This document shows, piece by piece, positions 55,135 through 64,000 of a DNA stretch of 64,000 nt. The translations under genes were made by a program, and so were the position numbers. The DNA comes from Elusimicrobiota bacterium (GTDB lineage Bacteria > Elusimicrobiota > Elusimicrobia > UBA1565 > UBA9628). A model generated the notes under the pieces. That model saw only the letters and a list, made by a program, of their open reading frames with translations. It did not search any database and was not told the DNA's origin. The stretch spans positions 1,691,047 to 1,755,046 of the forward strand of contig CP096137.1 in assembly GCA_023213235.1 (NCBI GenBank), in the 5' to 3' direction. The stretch's first letter is position 1. Every line of letters starts with the position of its first letter.

Positions 55135-57013
55135 TTATACCGTCGCCCGGCTCTTCTGCGGGAGCCACGCGGCGACGCGCTCGGCGATCTTCGGGGCGGA
55201 CAGGCCGATCGAGTCGTACAGCAGGTGCGGCGCGCCGTGCTCGACGAACGAGTCGGGGATGCCGAGCCGCAGGACTTCGGCGCGGCCGGGCGTGAGCGCC
55301 TCGAGGACCGCGCTGCCGAAACCGCCCTGGATCACGTTGTCCTCGATCGTCACGAGCCTCGGCGTCTTCGCCGCGCACTCCTTGAGCAGCTCGACGTCCA
55401 TCGGCTTGACCCAGCGCATGTTGACGACGCCGACGCTGTAGCCCTTGTCCTCGAGAATCTGCGCCGCCTCGAGCGCCGGGTGCACGCGGTTGCCGATCGC
55501 GAGCAACGTCACGTCGGTCCCGTCCTTCAGACGCGCGCCCTTGCCGACGGGCAGGGCCTTCGGCTCGGCGTCGAGCGTCACGCCGACGCCCGCGCCGCGC
55601 GGGTAGCGGATCGCGACCGGCGCGTTCATCTCGATGGCCGTGCGCATCATGTTCTGCAGCTCGTTCTCGTCGGCCGGGGCCATGACGGACATGCCCGGGA
55701 TCATGCGCAGGTAGGAGTAGTCGAAAACGCCGTGATGCGTCGGGCCGTCTTCGCCGACGAGGCCGGCGCGGTCGAGGCACAGGATCACGGGCAGCTTCTG
55801 CAGGCAGACGTCGTGCTCGATCTGGTCGTAGGCGCGCTGCATGAAGGTCGAGTAGATCGCGACCACGGGGCGGTAGCCCTCGGACGCCAGGCCCGCGGCG
55901 AACGTCACCGCGTGCTCCTCGGCCAGGCCCACGTCGAAGTAGCGCTTCGGGAACCGGTCGCGGAACTTGTCCATGCCCGTGCCTTCGGGCATCGCGGCCG
56001 TGATGCCGACGATGCGGGGTCCTTCTCGGCCTCGCGCACGACGGCGTTGCCGAACACCGCGGTGTAGGTCGGCGGGGAGCCTTCGTCACGGGCGTCTTCA
56101 GCATCTTGGCCGTCGCGACGTCGAACTTGCCCGGGCCGTGCCACGTGTACTGGTCCTCTTCGGCGGCCGCGTAGCCCTTGCCCTTCTTCGTCACGCAGTG
56201 CACCAGGATCGGCCCCTTGAGCTTCTTGACGTGCGCGAACACCGAGGCGAGCTGCTCGACGTCGTGGCCGTCCACCGGCCCGAAGTAGGTGAAGCCCATC
56301 TCCTCGAACAGCATGCCGGGGAACAGCAGCACCTTCGCGCGCTTGGCCAGCCGCAGCACGGACTCGCCCCAGAACTGGAACCGGGCCAGGAACTTCTTGA
56401 CCTCGTGCTCCGCGTTGCGCACCGCGCCCATCGTCAGCAGCTTCGACAGGAACGTGCCGAGCGCGCCGACGCGGTTTGAAATAAACATTTGATTGTCATT
56501 CAGCACGACGATGATGTCGGTCTGGACCTGGCCGGCGTTCTGCAGGCCCTCGTAGGCCTCGCCGCCGGTCATGCAGCCGTCGGAGACGATCGCGACGACC
56601 TTATTGCTCTCGCCCTTCAAGTCGCGGGCGACGGCCATGCCGAGCGCGGCCGAGATCGCGGTGCTCGCGTGGCCCGCGCCGAAGGTGTCGTACTCCGACT
56701 CCGTGCGCTTCAGGAAGCCGGACAGGCCGCCGAACTGGCGGATCGTGTGCATGCGGTCCTTGCGGCCCGTCAGGATCTTGTGGCCGTAGGTCTGGTGCCC
56801 CGTGTCCCACACGAGGCGGTCCTTCGGCGTGTCGAACGCGTAGTGCAGGGCGACCGTGATGTCGGTCGAGCCGAGGCTCGAGGCCAGATGGCCGCCGAGC
56901 TTGGAAACCGTGTCCAGGATGAACGCGCGGACCTCGGAGCTGACCTGCGGGAGCTGATCAGGCGTGAGCTTCTTGAGGTCGGCGGACGAATTGATGTTCT
57001 TCAGGAGTTCCAT
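55135..57013 (-). CDS. dxs: 1-deoxy-D-xylulose-5-phosphate synthase, two frameshifts
   Basis: This TPP enzyme condenses pyruvate and glyceraldehyde-3-phosphate, entering the DXP pathway. Key parts: DTGHQTYGHKILTGRKD, AGHASTAISAALGMAVARD, AIVSDGCMTGGEAYEGLQNA (TPP-binding GDG-like), GFTYFGPVDGHDVEQL, FDVGLAEEHAVTFAAGLASE and DNVIQGGFGSAVLEAL. One base is missing in GGGG near 56075 and one near 56017; with them the body reads TKAPPTYTAVFGN and EKDPRIVGITAAMPEG. The total is about 626 residues, as expected. Being essential in most bacteria, it is unlikely to be truly broken. Confidence 0.95.
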
Positions 57014-57018
57014 GGTTT

Positions 57019-57930
57019 CTATTTATCTCGTTCGATGATATAGTCCGCCAGATCGTGCAGCACGTCGGCCTTGCGGCCGAATCCTTTGAGGTTCGCGTGG
57101 GCCATCTCGACGAGCGCCCGGGCCTTGGCGCGGGCGCCGTCGACGCCGTAGAGGGAGGCGTAGGTCAGCTTGTCGTTGGCGACGTCGGACCCCTTCTTCC
57201 CGAGCTTCTTCTTGTCGCCCACGACGTCGAGGACGTCGTCGGCGATCTGGAACGCCAGGCCGATGCACGCGCCGTAGGCGCGCAGCGACTCCCGGTTCTT
57301 GTCGGACGTCGCCGCGAGGACCGCCCCGGCGTCGAGGCTCGCGACGATGAGCGCGCCCGTCTTGCGGCGGTGCACGCCTTCCAGCATCTTGGCGGCGGCG
57401 GCCTTCGACAGCTTCCGCTTCATCCCTTCGGCGGCGAGATCCGCGACCTGCCCTCCGACCATGCCCTCGGCGCCGGCCCCGTAGGCGACGACGCGCACGA
57501 GCTCGGCCGTGGCCTTGCCCTTCAGCTTCAGGTCCGCCGCGTTCTCGGCCGTCGCCTCGAAGGCCTTGGTCAGCAGGCCGTCGCCGGCGAGGATGGCCAT
57601 CGCTTCCCCGAACACCTTGTGGTTCGTGGGCTTGCCGCGGCGCAGATCGTCGTCGTCCATCGCGGGGAGGTCGTCGTGGATCAAAGAGTACGTATGGATC
57701 ATCTCGAGCGCGGCCGCGGTCTTGAGCGCCTTCTTCGCGCTCAGGCCGCAGCACTCCGCCGCTTCCAGTACCAAGGTCGGGCGCAGGCGCTTACCGCCGG
57801 CGAACAGCGAGTAGCGCATCGCCTTGCGCACGGACTCCGGAAGATCGGGCGTCGGGGCGAGGAGCTTCTCCATCGCCTGGTCGACCAAGGCCGTGTTCTT
57901 CTCCATCGCGCGGGACAGGCTCGCGTTCAC
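57019..57930 (-). CDS. ispA: Short-chain polyprenyl diphosphate synthase (IspA type)
   Basis: This is a trans-prenyltransferase making farnesyl or geranylgeranyl diphosphate. The first Asp-rich motif is in SLIHDDLPAMDDDDLRRGKP, the second in GLAFQIADDVLDVVGDKKKL. KPTNHKVFGEAMAILAGDGL and GGQVADLAAEGMKRKL also fit the FPPS/GGPPS group. At 303 residues it is a normal length. The start is GTG 57930, overlapping the nucleosidase stop. Dxs follows 5 bases later, consistent with a precursor-supply operon. Confidence 0.95.
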   Translation of the reverse strand: MNASLSRAMEKNTALVDQAMEKLLAPTPDLPESVRKAMRYSLFAGGKRLRPTLVLEAAECCGLSAKKALKTAAALEMIHTYSLIHDDLPAMDDDDLRRGKPTNHKVFGEAMAILAGDGLLTKAFEATAENAADLKLKGKATAELVRVVAYGAGAEGMVGGQVADLAAEGMKRKLSKAAAAKMLEGVHRRKTGALIVASLDAGAVLAATSDKNRESLRAYGACIGLAFQIADDVLDVVGDKKKLGKKGSDVANDKLTYASLYGVDGARAKARALVEMAHANLKGFGRKADVLHDLADYIIERDK

Positions 57931-58648
57931 AGGGTCTCCAGGTACTTGGTGATGAACGTCGAAAGGGTCTTCATGCCGCGGCTCGCGCGCCAGACCGTCT
58001 TGATCAGCAGCGGGAGCTGCGTCATGTGGGTCAGCGCGAACTTGAGCTGGGCGTTGAACGTCTCGTTCTCCGGCGTCTCGGTGGGGCAGGCCTCGTTCAT
58101 CTCGTCGAGCACGACGCGCACGGCGAGCGTCTCGGTCTTGCCGTCGGCCCAGCGCCGCACGGCCTGGCTCTCCATGTCGCACGCGACCGCGCGCTGCTCC
58201 TCGCCGAGGGCCTTCTTGGCCTTGGGCTGGAGGACGATGTTCGTGTGGAGGATCTTGCCGAAGTGGAAGGGGGCGGCCATCGCGAGCGCCGTCTCGCGCA
58301 GGGGCTTCACGAGGTCGAGGTCCGCCTCGCGGGCATCCGCGACGATGTCGCCGGACTTGGCCAGCGGATTCATGGAGCCGCACAGGCCGGCGCTGATGGT
58401 GATGCCGTAGTCCTTGGGGGCGAGGCCGGTCAGGGTATCGGCGGTATTCTTGGCGCCGACGCCGGTCTTGAGCAAAACGACCGTGCGGCCGGCGTGAGAG
58501 CCGTCCCAGCGGGCGGCCGAGGTGCGGGCCAGGCCGAGGGCCTTCGCCAAAGGCTCCGCCTCCCAAATAGTGGCCGCGGTGATCAAAACCGGGGTCTTGG
58601 GGAGGGGGCGCGGGGGGACTCGAGCTCTTCTTCCATCAACAGGGACAT
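57927..58648 (-). CDS. Nucleoside phosphorylase-superfamily protein (MTAN/HpnG-like), frameshifted N-terminus
   Basis: The core begins TPVLITAATIWEAEPLAKAL and has ITISAGLCGSMNPLAKSGDI, then ACDMESQAVRRWADGKTETL, the ME-containing ribose-binding loop of the PNP/UDP superfamily. It ends VVLDEMNEACPTETPE. Adding one base in the G run near 58606 extends it upstream to ATG 58648, just after a -10 box. It leads the isoprenoid operon. Candidates are MTA/SAH nucleosidase, futalosine hydrolase or the hopanoid enzyme HpnG, the last suggested by the prenyl context only. Confidence 0.72.
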
Positions 58649-58655
58649 CACGTCT

Positions 58656-58664
58656 ATTATCCCA
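58656..58664 (-). promoter_or_regulatory. -10 box of the isoprenoid operon
   Basis: On the minus strand TGGGATAAT (TGn plus GATAAT) ends 7 bases before ATG 58648, a leaderless arrangement. No strong -35 is visible. Confidence 0.5.
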
Positions 58665-58873
58665 TTTTTCGGGCTTGCCTGGAACCCCTTTTTGAGACGA
58701 AGGACGGGGCGGCCCTATTGGCGCTAGGCGGACCAGGAATTGGGGCGCAATATTTTTCTACAAGCCTGGCACGGATGAGGTTTTGGCAGTACAATTCGGG
58801 AATCTCGACTAAACAGGTCGGGATATTGGGCTGACCAGTACAATTATTAGTTAGGCGTTAGAGATCCAAGATT
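58665..58873. other. Lower-GC stretch with a short direct repeat
   Basis: The composition drops sharply after the isoprenoid operon. CAGTACAATT occurs twice (58788-58797 and 58836-58845), each including a possible TACAAT -10 box. No gene is evident; it may be the promoter region for the interrupted small gene that follows. Confidence 0.4.
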
Positions 58874-59158
58874 ATGAACGCATCAGATTTAAGGTATTTT
58901 CAAAAACTGGCCCCTGGCTTGTTGATGTACTCCCTGGCTTCAGTATTTCTGCTTGTTACCATCTCCGCAGCTTACGCCACGTGAAAAACCGGCAAATTCA
59001 GCTCCGGCTTAGGAATTTTGCCCACGATTTTCTCGCTCATCGGAGGATTCTTTACGGGTTGGTGGAAGGCCACGATCGTGATCGTCTTATTGGATGTTGG
59101 GTTCTTCTTTTTCTCTCCCAATCCCAATATTCCGCTGCCCAAGAAACGCAAAGGGTGA
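58874..59158 (+). pseudogene. Small membrane protein interrupted by an in-frame TGA
   Basis: From ATG 58874 the frame encodes a polar start (NASDLRYFQKLAPG), then a helix (LMYSLASVFLLVTISAAYAT), and stops at TGA 58982-58984. The same frame continues with GKFSSGLGILPTIFSLIGGF, a helix (KATIVIVLLDVGFFFF) and a basic end PLPKKRKG to TGA 59156-59158. The two halves read naturally as one protein of about 94 residues. A single substitution (for example TGG to TGA) would explain it. It lies beside an IS element and differs in GC from the rest of the window, so decay is likely. Family not recognised. Confidence 0.55.
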
Positions 59159-59267
59159 GGATCAATATGATGGCGTTTTTACTGGGCGGCGTCCCGAAAG
59201 CTGTGGAAATTGTCGTAGCCTTTGGTTGAGTTCCTGATTCTACTCGATTCGTTTCTCTTTTTTCATC

Positions 59268-60506
59268 TCACGCCACTGCCAACGCCTTGAGATCCGCATG
59301 CTCGACGGTCTTGCCGCCTGTCGTCATCGTCTCGTAGCCGCCGATCTTGCGCATCCGGACCATCCCCGAGGCGACCAACCCAAACAACAGCACCAAGATC
59401 GAAGACTGGGTTGGAAACACGCCTTGAGTCTTCGTGCGGCGACGGAACTCGAGGTTGAGACGCTCGACGATGTTCGTGGTCTTCAGCGAGCGCCACTGCT
59501 CCTTCGGGAAGCTCATGAAGCTCAGTAGGTCCATCCCCGCGTCCTCGAGCGATCTCGCCACGCTCTCGGCCTTCCTGCTCCATTTACGCATGAACGCGGC
59601 GTACGCCGCTTTCGCCGTCTCGATGTCGTCGGCGTTGATGATCGCGTCGTAGTCGGCCTTCACCTCGCCTTGCAGCGACTTCGGCGCGTGCCCGAGCAGG
59701 TTCCAGAGCTTGTGCACGGTGCAGCGCTGGATCGGCAGGTTCGGCCACAATTCGAGAAGCGCCCGCGTCAGCCCTTTGTTGCCGTCCACAATGGCCAGCT
59801 CGATGCGCTTGAGCCCGCGGTCGGCTAGATTCGTCACAAACCCGCTCCAGGCCGCCGTGCTCTCAACGCCCATCACCGCCAAGCTCAGAAGGACCTTCTC
59901 GCCCGTCGAGCGCACGCCGATGGCGACCATGATCGGGAGCCTCTCGGCCTTGCCGCCGCATCTGACTGGCATGAAGGTCGCGTCCAGGTACACGTAGCGG
60001 ATATCCTCGCCGGACAGATCCCGCTTGCTCCAGTTCTCAAAGTACGCCTGGAGTTGCACGATCACGCGCGAGATCGACGACTTCGACAGCGGCGAGTTCT
60101 TGAGCAGCGGCCGGATGGCCTGCTTTACTCGTCGCGTGTTGACGCCGCCGAAGTAGAGGCCCAGCAGCGCCGCGTCCACCTCCCGCGTGCGCCTGGCGTA
60201 GCGCGGGACGATCTGCGATTGCCATTCCCGGCTCCGTTCTCCGTCGAAGACGAGCGCGCGCGGCACGACGAGCTCCGTGGGGCCAAACGACGTGCTCAGC
60301 GTTCTGGTCTTGGTGCCGTTGCGGTAGCCCCGGCGCGTCTCGGTCCTCGCGTAGACGCCGGCGCCGAGGAAGGCGGTCAGTTCTTCTTGGGCAACTCGTC
60401 CGAGGGCCTGACGGATGTGATCACGGGCAGCATCACTGAGGACGTCCAGCGAAAACGGCAACGCCACGGCTGTTGTACGAACGGGTACGGCCTTGATAGA
60501 CTTCAT
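59268..60506 (-). CDS. IS256-family transposase
   Basis: The 412-residue Mutator-type transposase has the DDE catalytic residues in IRYVYLDATFMPVRCGG, IELAIVDGNKGLTRAL and TTNIVERLNLEFRRRTKTQG. The zinc/Cys-His-like CTVHKLWNLLGHAP and the common N-terminal TRRGYRNGTKTRTLSTSFG are also present. The frame is intact, with no indels, unlike many genes in this window. It is the only gene in the element. Confidence 0.96.
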   Translation of the reverse strand: MKSIKAVPVRTTAVALPFSLDVLSDAARDHIRQALGRVAQEELTAFLGAGVYARTETRRGYRNGTKTRTLSTSFGPTELVVPRALVFDGERSREWQSQIVPRYARRTREVDAALLGLYFGGVNTRRVKQAIRPLLKNSPLSKSSISRVIVQLQAYFENWSKRDLSGEDIRYVYLDATFMPVRCGGKAERLPIMVAIGVRSTGEKVLLSLAVMGVESTAAWSGFVTNLADRGLKRIELAIVDGNKGLTRALLELWPNLPIQRCTVHKLWNLLGHAPKSLQGEVKADYDAIINADDIETAKAAYAAFMRKWSRKAESVARSLEDAGMDLLSFMSFPKEQWRSLKTTNIVERLNLEFRRRTKTQGVFPTQSSILVLLFGLVASGMVRMRKIGGYETMTTGGKTVEHADLKALAVA

Positions 60507-60509
60507 GTG

Positions 60510-60578
60510 AGCGTAACCTCCTGGTCGCCAGCTGATAACTGGCGCGGTTGTTTGACTTCTTCAACCAGAGGTTACGCT
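60510..60578. repeat. Nested hairpin upstream of the transposase gene
   Basis: AGCGTAACCTC (60510-60520) pairs with GAGGTTACGCT (60568-60578), enclosing a second hairpin CGCCAG/CTGGCG (60526-60544). It lies between the right end of the IS and the transposase start, and may block read-in transcription or be a transposase-binding site. Confidence 0.6.
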
Positions 60579-60627
60579 TTTCAATTTTCCACAACAACCG
60601 GGACGGTGCCTAGTTCGTAAGGTCTGT

Positions 60628-61071
60628 ATGCAGACCTTGGGAGCTTGCCGTCTCACGCCGCGGCTTAGGATCGTCCGGAGCGGCCGTCCGGCGAGTCTTT
60701 GCCTTGCCGAGCCGGAGGCCGTATACGCGGCCCTGCGTCCGCTGGCGCGCGGCCTCGACCGGGAGCATTTTTGGCGGTTGGACCTGGACTCACGGCGCAG
60801 GCTCCTCGGCTACGAACTGGTGTCCGTTGGGTCACTGGACGCGGCGATCATCGAGCCGCGCGAGGTATTCAAGGGGGCGCTCTTGAACAATGCCCATGGC
60901 GTGATCGTCGCTCACTCACACCCTTCCCAAGACACCAGGCCCAGTCGCGCGGATCATCGGTTGACCGCGCGGCTCGTCTTGGCGGGGGCGATCCTTGGAG
61001 TCGAACTGTTGGACCACCTGATCGTCTGTGACGACCGCTATTTCAGCTTTCGCAAAGCCGGGCTGATCTAA
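60628..61071 (+). CDS. radC: Short RadC/JAB-domain protein
   Basis: The 147-residue protein contains the RadC MPN+/JAB metalloprotease-like core: AHGVIVAHSHPSQDTRPSRA with the HxHPS...D metal-binding motif, then GVELLDHLIVCDDRYFSF. It lacks the N-terminal helix-hairpin-helix domain of full-length RadC. Short forms often lie on mobile elements. It starts 17 bases past the IS end, so its promoter may be partly in the IS. No enzyme activity is established for the family. Confidence 0.85.
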   Translation: MQTLGACRLTPRLRIVRSGRPASLCLAEPEAVYAALRPLARGLDREHFWRLDLDSRRRLLGYELVSVGSLDAAIIEPREVFKGALLNNAHGVIVAHSHPSQDTRPSRADHRLTARLVLAGAILGVELLDHLIVCDDRYFSFRKAGLI

Positions 61072-61187
61072 GATACCGCAGATGATTGGCTCGGTTCTGA
61101 GTGTTAACCTCCGAGCCGGGCGCTGTCAATGCGAGGCGCACCGACGTTTTCGCGCGCTTGCCGCTTAAAGCCGATGTCCCGCGAAAC

Positions 61188-61851
61188 TCAGGGAGTCGCT
61201 TGCACGGGCGCGGCGCCCGCCGCCGCCACGGCGCCGCTCTTGGCCGCGCTGGCGGTCGCCTTCTTGGCGTCGAGCTTCTGCTGCTTCTTGAGCCAGTCCT
61301 TCAGCCAGAACGACATATCGGTTTTGAAGGCCTTTCTGATTTCCGGCGAGTCTATGTCCTCTTCGACCTTGGAGCGACCTTCACGCATCGCCTTCCCGTT
61401 CTCGTCAAGCTTGTTCCACAACGTCACGACTTTTTCAAGTCGGCCATCCAAACTGACACGAAAAAACCGCTCTGTCGAATCCTGTTTTGTTTTTTCGCCC
61501 GCACTAGGTGGAGACAAATCGGCCGATTGATGCCGTCCTCATCCGGCGCATAGATGACATGGCACTTGCGGGCTTCGGTGCCGACCAACTCAAGAGCCAC
61601 CTTCGCAGGTCTGGGTTGATCAAGGCCGACGGCTTGAGCATAGCCGTTGACGTACTCAGAATCACGACCGGAAGCCATCAGCATTTGAACGAGCTTTGAA
61701 ATCTCACTTTGGCTGCTCTTAACCGAATCCTTTAAATCGGATTCGCGGCGATCACTTGCTTGGTGGGGGGCGCCTTTTGCGCCTTGACAGCGATGGTAAC
61801 GAGCGGCATACTCAATACGACGATGGCGATACGGATGGTCGCGTGCTTCAT
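61188..61851 (-). CDS. Secreted protein of unknown function, two frameshifts
   Basis: The start ATG 61851 follows GGGAGG and opens a signal peptide (KHATIRIAIVVLSMPLVTIA). One base in the G6 run near 61766 and one near 61506 join three frames into a protein of about 221 residues with DLKDSVKSSQSEISKLVQML, GLDQPRPAKVALELVGTEAR and RFFRVSLDGRLEKVVTLWNK. It ends in an Ala-rich tail. No family recognised. It is divergent from the TPR-kinase gene and its strong promoter lies between them, so the two may be linked. Confidence 0.6.
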
Positions 61852-61894
61852 AAAGACCTCCCGTTGCCGTACAAGGGACTCATTTCGTTTATCT

Positions 61895-61922
61895 ATTATA
61901 ACACTCTACTCCCAATGGTCAA
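61895..61922 (-). promoter_or_regulatory. Strong promoter of the secreted-protein gene
   Basis: On the minus strand TTGACC, a 16-base spacer and a consensus TATAAT preceded by TGT. About 40 bases of leader with GGGAGG follow. The divergent kinase gene starts close by. Confidence 0.75.
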
Positions 61923-61938
61923 GGGTCCTAAAATCATC

Positions 61939-64000
61939 GTGAAAAAAATGACGACGATCGGCGCAATTTTGTCAATAGGGCTGCTCGGCGCCGTTGCCGA
62001 GGCCAAAATCCTCCGGTGGTACCGCAAACGTCCGGTTCGACATATGCAGACCAAGACAATGTTGGCGGCTGGCAGGAGGCCGTCACGCAGATCAAGGCGG
62101 GCGCGGGTGAGCATCAGCAACTCGAAGACCGCAACAAGGCTCCCGACATCACGCCTGCCGAACGCCAAGCCAACGCCGCCAGGCAGGGCGCGATCGGGGA
62201 GCAACTCGATCGCAACGCGACGCGGTTCCCGGACAACCCGGTCGTTCAAGGCGCCGCCGCCGGGGCGGCCCTGAGCATGAATCAACCGGAGAAAGCGCAG
62301 ATCTACGCGGACCGCTGGGAAAGCCTCGCCAAGCCGGACTCGCCGGAATGGGCCAAGGCGGTGAACACCGGCGGATTCGCCGCGCTTAAGACGGGCGACT
62401 TCAAGAAGTCCGAGACGGCCGCGCGGCGGGTCCTTGATAAGTTTCCGAAGGACGAGGACGCTCTGTTCCTCTATCACGCGTCGAAGGGCCGCGGCAAATC
62501 CGGCCCCACGATCGCCGCGCCGGCCGCCGCTCTAATGCCGGCTGCCGTACCTGCTGCCGCGCCCGTCGTGCGCGTGCCGATGACCGATCCGCGCGTGCGG
62601 GAGATCGAAGGTCATCTCAACGGCTCGGCTCAGGCCCTGAAAATGGGCGACTACGAACTTGCGCTTAAGCAGGCAGAGAAGGCGGCGGGCATCAACCCCA
62701 ACGAAGGACACGCCTACATGCAGCAGGCGCTGGCGCTGGCCGCGCTTCAACGTCTAGGCCAGGCGTTGAGCATTCTGGACAAGGCGATCGAGAAATTCAA
62801 GGAGGGAGGACGGACGGAGGAGCTTCCCGGCGCGTACAGCCTCAGCGCCGCCTATCGCAACCAGAACGGCGAACCGAAAAAGCCAAGGAAGCCGCGAGCG
62901 AGGCGCTGAAATACAATCCGAACTTGGCATCAGCTTATCTTCATCGCGGGCAGGCGGAAGTCGTCTTGGGAGAAGTGAAGGAAGGTCTGGCGGACTTGAA
63001 GATAGCCGCCGGCCTTGATGCGCGCTTCCAAACGATTTACGAGGACGCGGCGGCTGAAGCCGGGCTCCCTAAAAAATCGCCTGCGGCTGAGGACTCGTTC
63101 CATAAGGCATGGACGACGCTCCTCGGCAAGGTGGGCGGGAGCTTTAATCTTTTCATGGGTACGATGGGAGCGCTGTTCGTGCTGTTTGCCGGCTGCGTCT
63201 TATGGTTCGCCAAGGAAGGCTCGCCGGCGAGCCGCGTAAGGAGTTTCTTCACGCGCTCAAGCCGGATTGCGACGGTCACTACGCCTATCGCGGATGTCGA
63301 TGGCGCCGGCGCTGACGGCTTGGAAGGCCGGACCGTGGACGGCGGCAAGTATCGCGTCGTCTGCATGATCGGCCGGGGCGGAATGGGGACGGTCTACAAG
63401 GCCTACGACCTCGCCCTCAAGCGCGACGTGGCAATCAAGTGCATGAACGAGGCCCTGCTCCCCAACGAGCGGGAGTGCGCGCGCTTCGTCGACGAGGGCA
63501 GGACGGTGGCCAAGCTCAGGCACCCAAACATCGTGGCTGTCCACTCGCTCTTCAAGGAGGGGAGGCGCGCGCTCATCGTATTCGAGCACATCGAAGGGGA
63601 CACGCTCCATCACATGCTCAACGAGAGCCCCGGGCGCCGCTTGGAGCCTCGCCGCGCGCTGGCGATCCTCGCCCAGCTCGCGGCCGCCGTGGATTACGCG
63701 CACGGCGAGGGCGTCATCCACCGCGACCTCAAGCCGCCGAACGTCATGGTCTTCGGCGATAAGGTCAAGGTGATGGACTTCGGCATCTCGCGGGTGGTCG
63801 AGCACACGCAGGCGACGAAAACGAGCATGATCGTGGGGACCCCTGTCTACATGGCGCCGGAGCAGTGCGACGGCATCGTGGTGCGGCAGTCCGACATCTA
63901 TGCGCTCGGCATCATCGCTTATGAGACGCTGACCGGCATACTCCCTTTCAGGGATATGGGTCCCATGCAGCTCGACAAACGCGAGGGGCGTTTCCCCGCG
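61939..64000 (+). CDS. TPR protein with C-terminal Ser/Thr kinase domain, frameshifted, 3' end outside window
   Basis: A signal or anchor segment (TTIGAILSIGLLGAVAEA) is followed by TPR-like repeats (about 270 residues; ALKMGDYELALKQAEKAAGI, AYMQQALALAALQRLGQALS). A membrane helix (LFMGTMGALFVLFAGCVLWF) comes next. Then an apparently complete Hanks-type kinase N-lobe and catalytic loop: MIGRGGMGTVYKAYD, RDVAIKCM, VIHRDLKPPNVMV, VMDFGISRV and TPVYMAPEQ. One base is missing near 62005 and one near 62874. The frame is open at the window end. The order (TPR outside, then helix, then kinase) is the reverse of most bacterial receptor kinases. The start could be GTG 61939 or ATG 61948. Confidence 0.85.

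Larger units (their letters stand above)
59185..60610 (-). mobile_element. IS256-family insertion sequence
   Basis: The element is bounded by imperfect inverted repeats. The left end begins GGCGGCGTCCCGAAAGCTG and the right end, read inward, GGCACCGTCCCGGTTGTTG. Both continue TGTGGAAA. About 16 of the first 20 bases agree after the CGTCCCG core is aligned. No 8-9 base target duplication is visible (TTTTACTG left, TAGTTCGT right), so the exact ends or the insertion history are uncertain. It carries one transposase. Confidence 0.75.

Noticed and set aside
58982..58984. TGA read as selenocysteine or a recoded TGA
   Set aside because: TGA ends many other genes here and no SECIS-like element or Cys homologue is evident; mutation or error is simpler.

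Overview
The window is very GC-rich and carries tightly packed genes from what looks like a diderm (outer-membrane) bacterium with aerobic respiration. Envelope clues are LpoB, an AsmA-like protein, several lipoproteins and LPP20-type proteins. There is a complete aa3/caa3-type oxidase operon with heme A synthesis, a Rieske/cytochrome b complex, and the DXP isoprenoid pathway. No rRNA, tRNA or good phylogenetic marker is present. The long Ala/Pro-rich secreted proteins and the gene mix remind me of Elusimicrobiota genomes, but that placement is tentative.

Layout. 1-8.5 kb: end of an unknown membrane protein, then cytochrome c assembly (ccsA), heme synthesis (short hemA, double-domain cbiX) and a quinol-oxidising complex (Rieske, cytochrome b, pentaheme and monoheme cytochromes c). 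8.5-25 kb: mixed housekeeping genes (glycosyltransferase, peroxiredoxin, ferredoxin, RRM protein, L,D-transpeptidase, permease, YceI, DUF3015, DUF4105, hydrolases, radical SAM, FluC, DUF255). 25.2-32.5 kb (minus strand): terminal oxidase operon coxB-A-C-D, two small membrane proteins, ctaA, ctaB, framed by two paralogous diheme lipoprotein cytochromes. 32.5-40.4 kb: FMN reductase, LigB-like dioxygenase, then a ~1,321-residue alpha-dioxygenase-like protein with a caleosin-like C-terminal region and a secreted partner, then a Gly-rich protein, a coiled-coil protein and TatA. 40.4-53 kb: transporter, NlpC/P60 hydrolase, HtrA-like protease, photolyase, AsmA, and an LPP20/COG3014/LpoB lipoprotein cluster. 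53-58.6 kb: orn and a minus-strand isoprenoid operon (nucleosidase, ispA, dxs, ispH, two zinc-ribbon proteins). 58.7-64 kb: an accessory tract with lower GC at first, holding an interrupted small gene, an IS256-family element, a short RadC protein, a secreted protein and a TPR/Ser-Thr kinase that runs off the window.

Two themes recur. First, about 32 apparent single-base frameshifts affect about 23 genes, including probably essential ones (dxs, coxA). Nearly all correspond to one missing base in or beside a short G/C run, so they are more likely assembly errors than decay; I give such genes as single spans and note the shift. Second, at least eleven genes have a TANAAT-like -10 box ending 5-8 bases before the start codon, often with an extended TGn, which implies leaderless mRNAs. 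Many neighbours overlap by four bases (ATGA/GTGA), indicating translational coupling.

The most unusual locus is the alpha-dioxygenase/caleosin-like fusion at 34.1-38.1 kb, which joins two families that act consecutively on fatty-acid hydroperoxides in plants and fungi.
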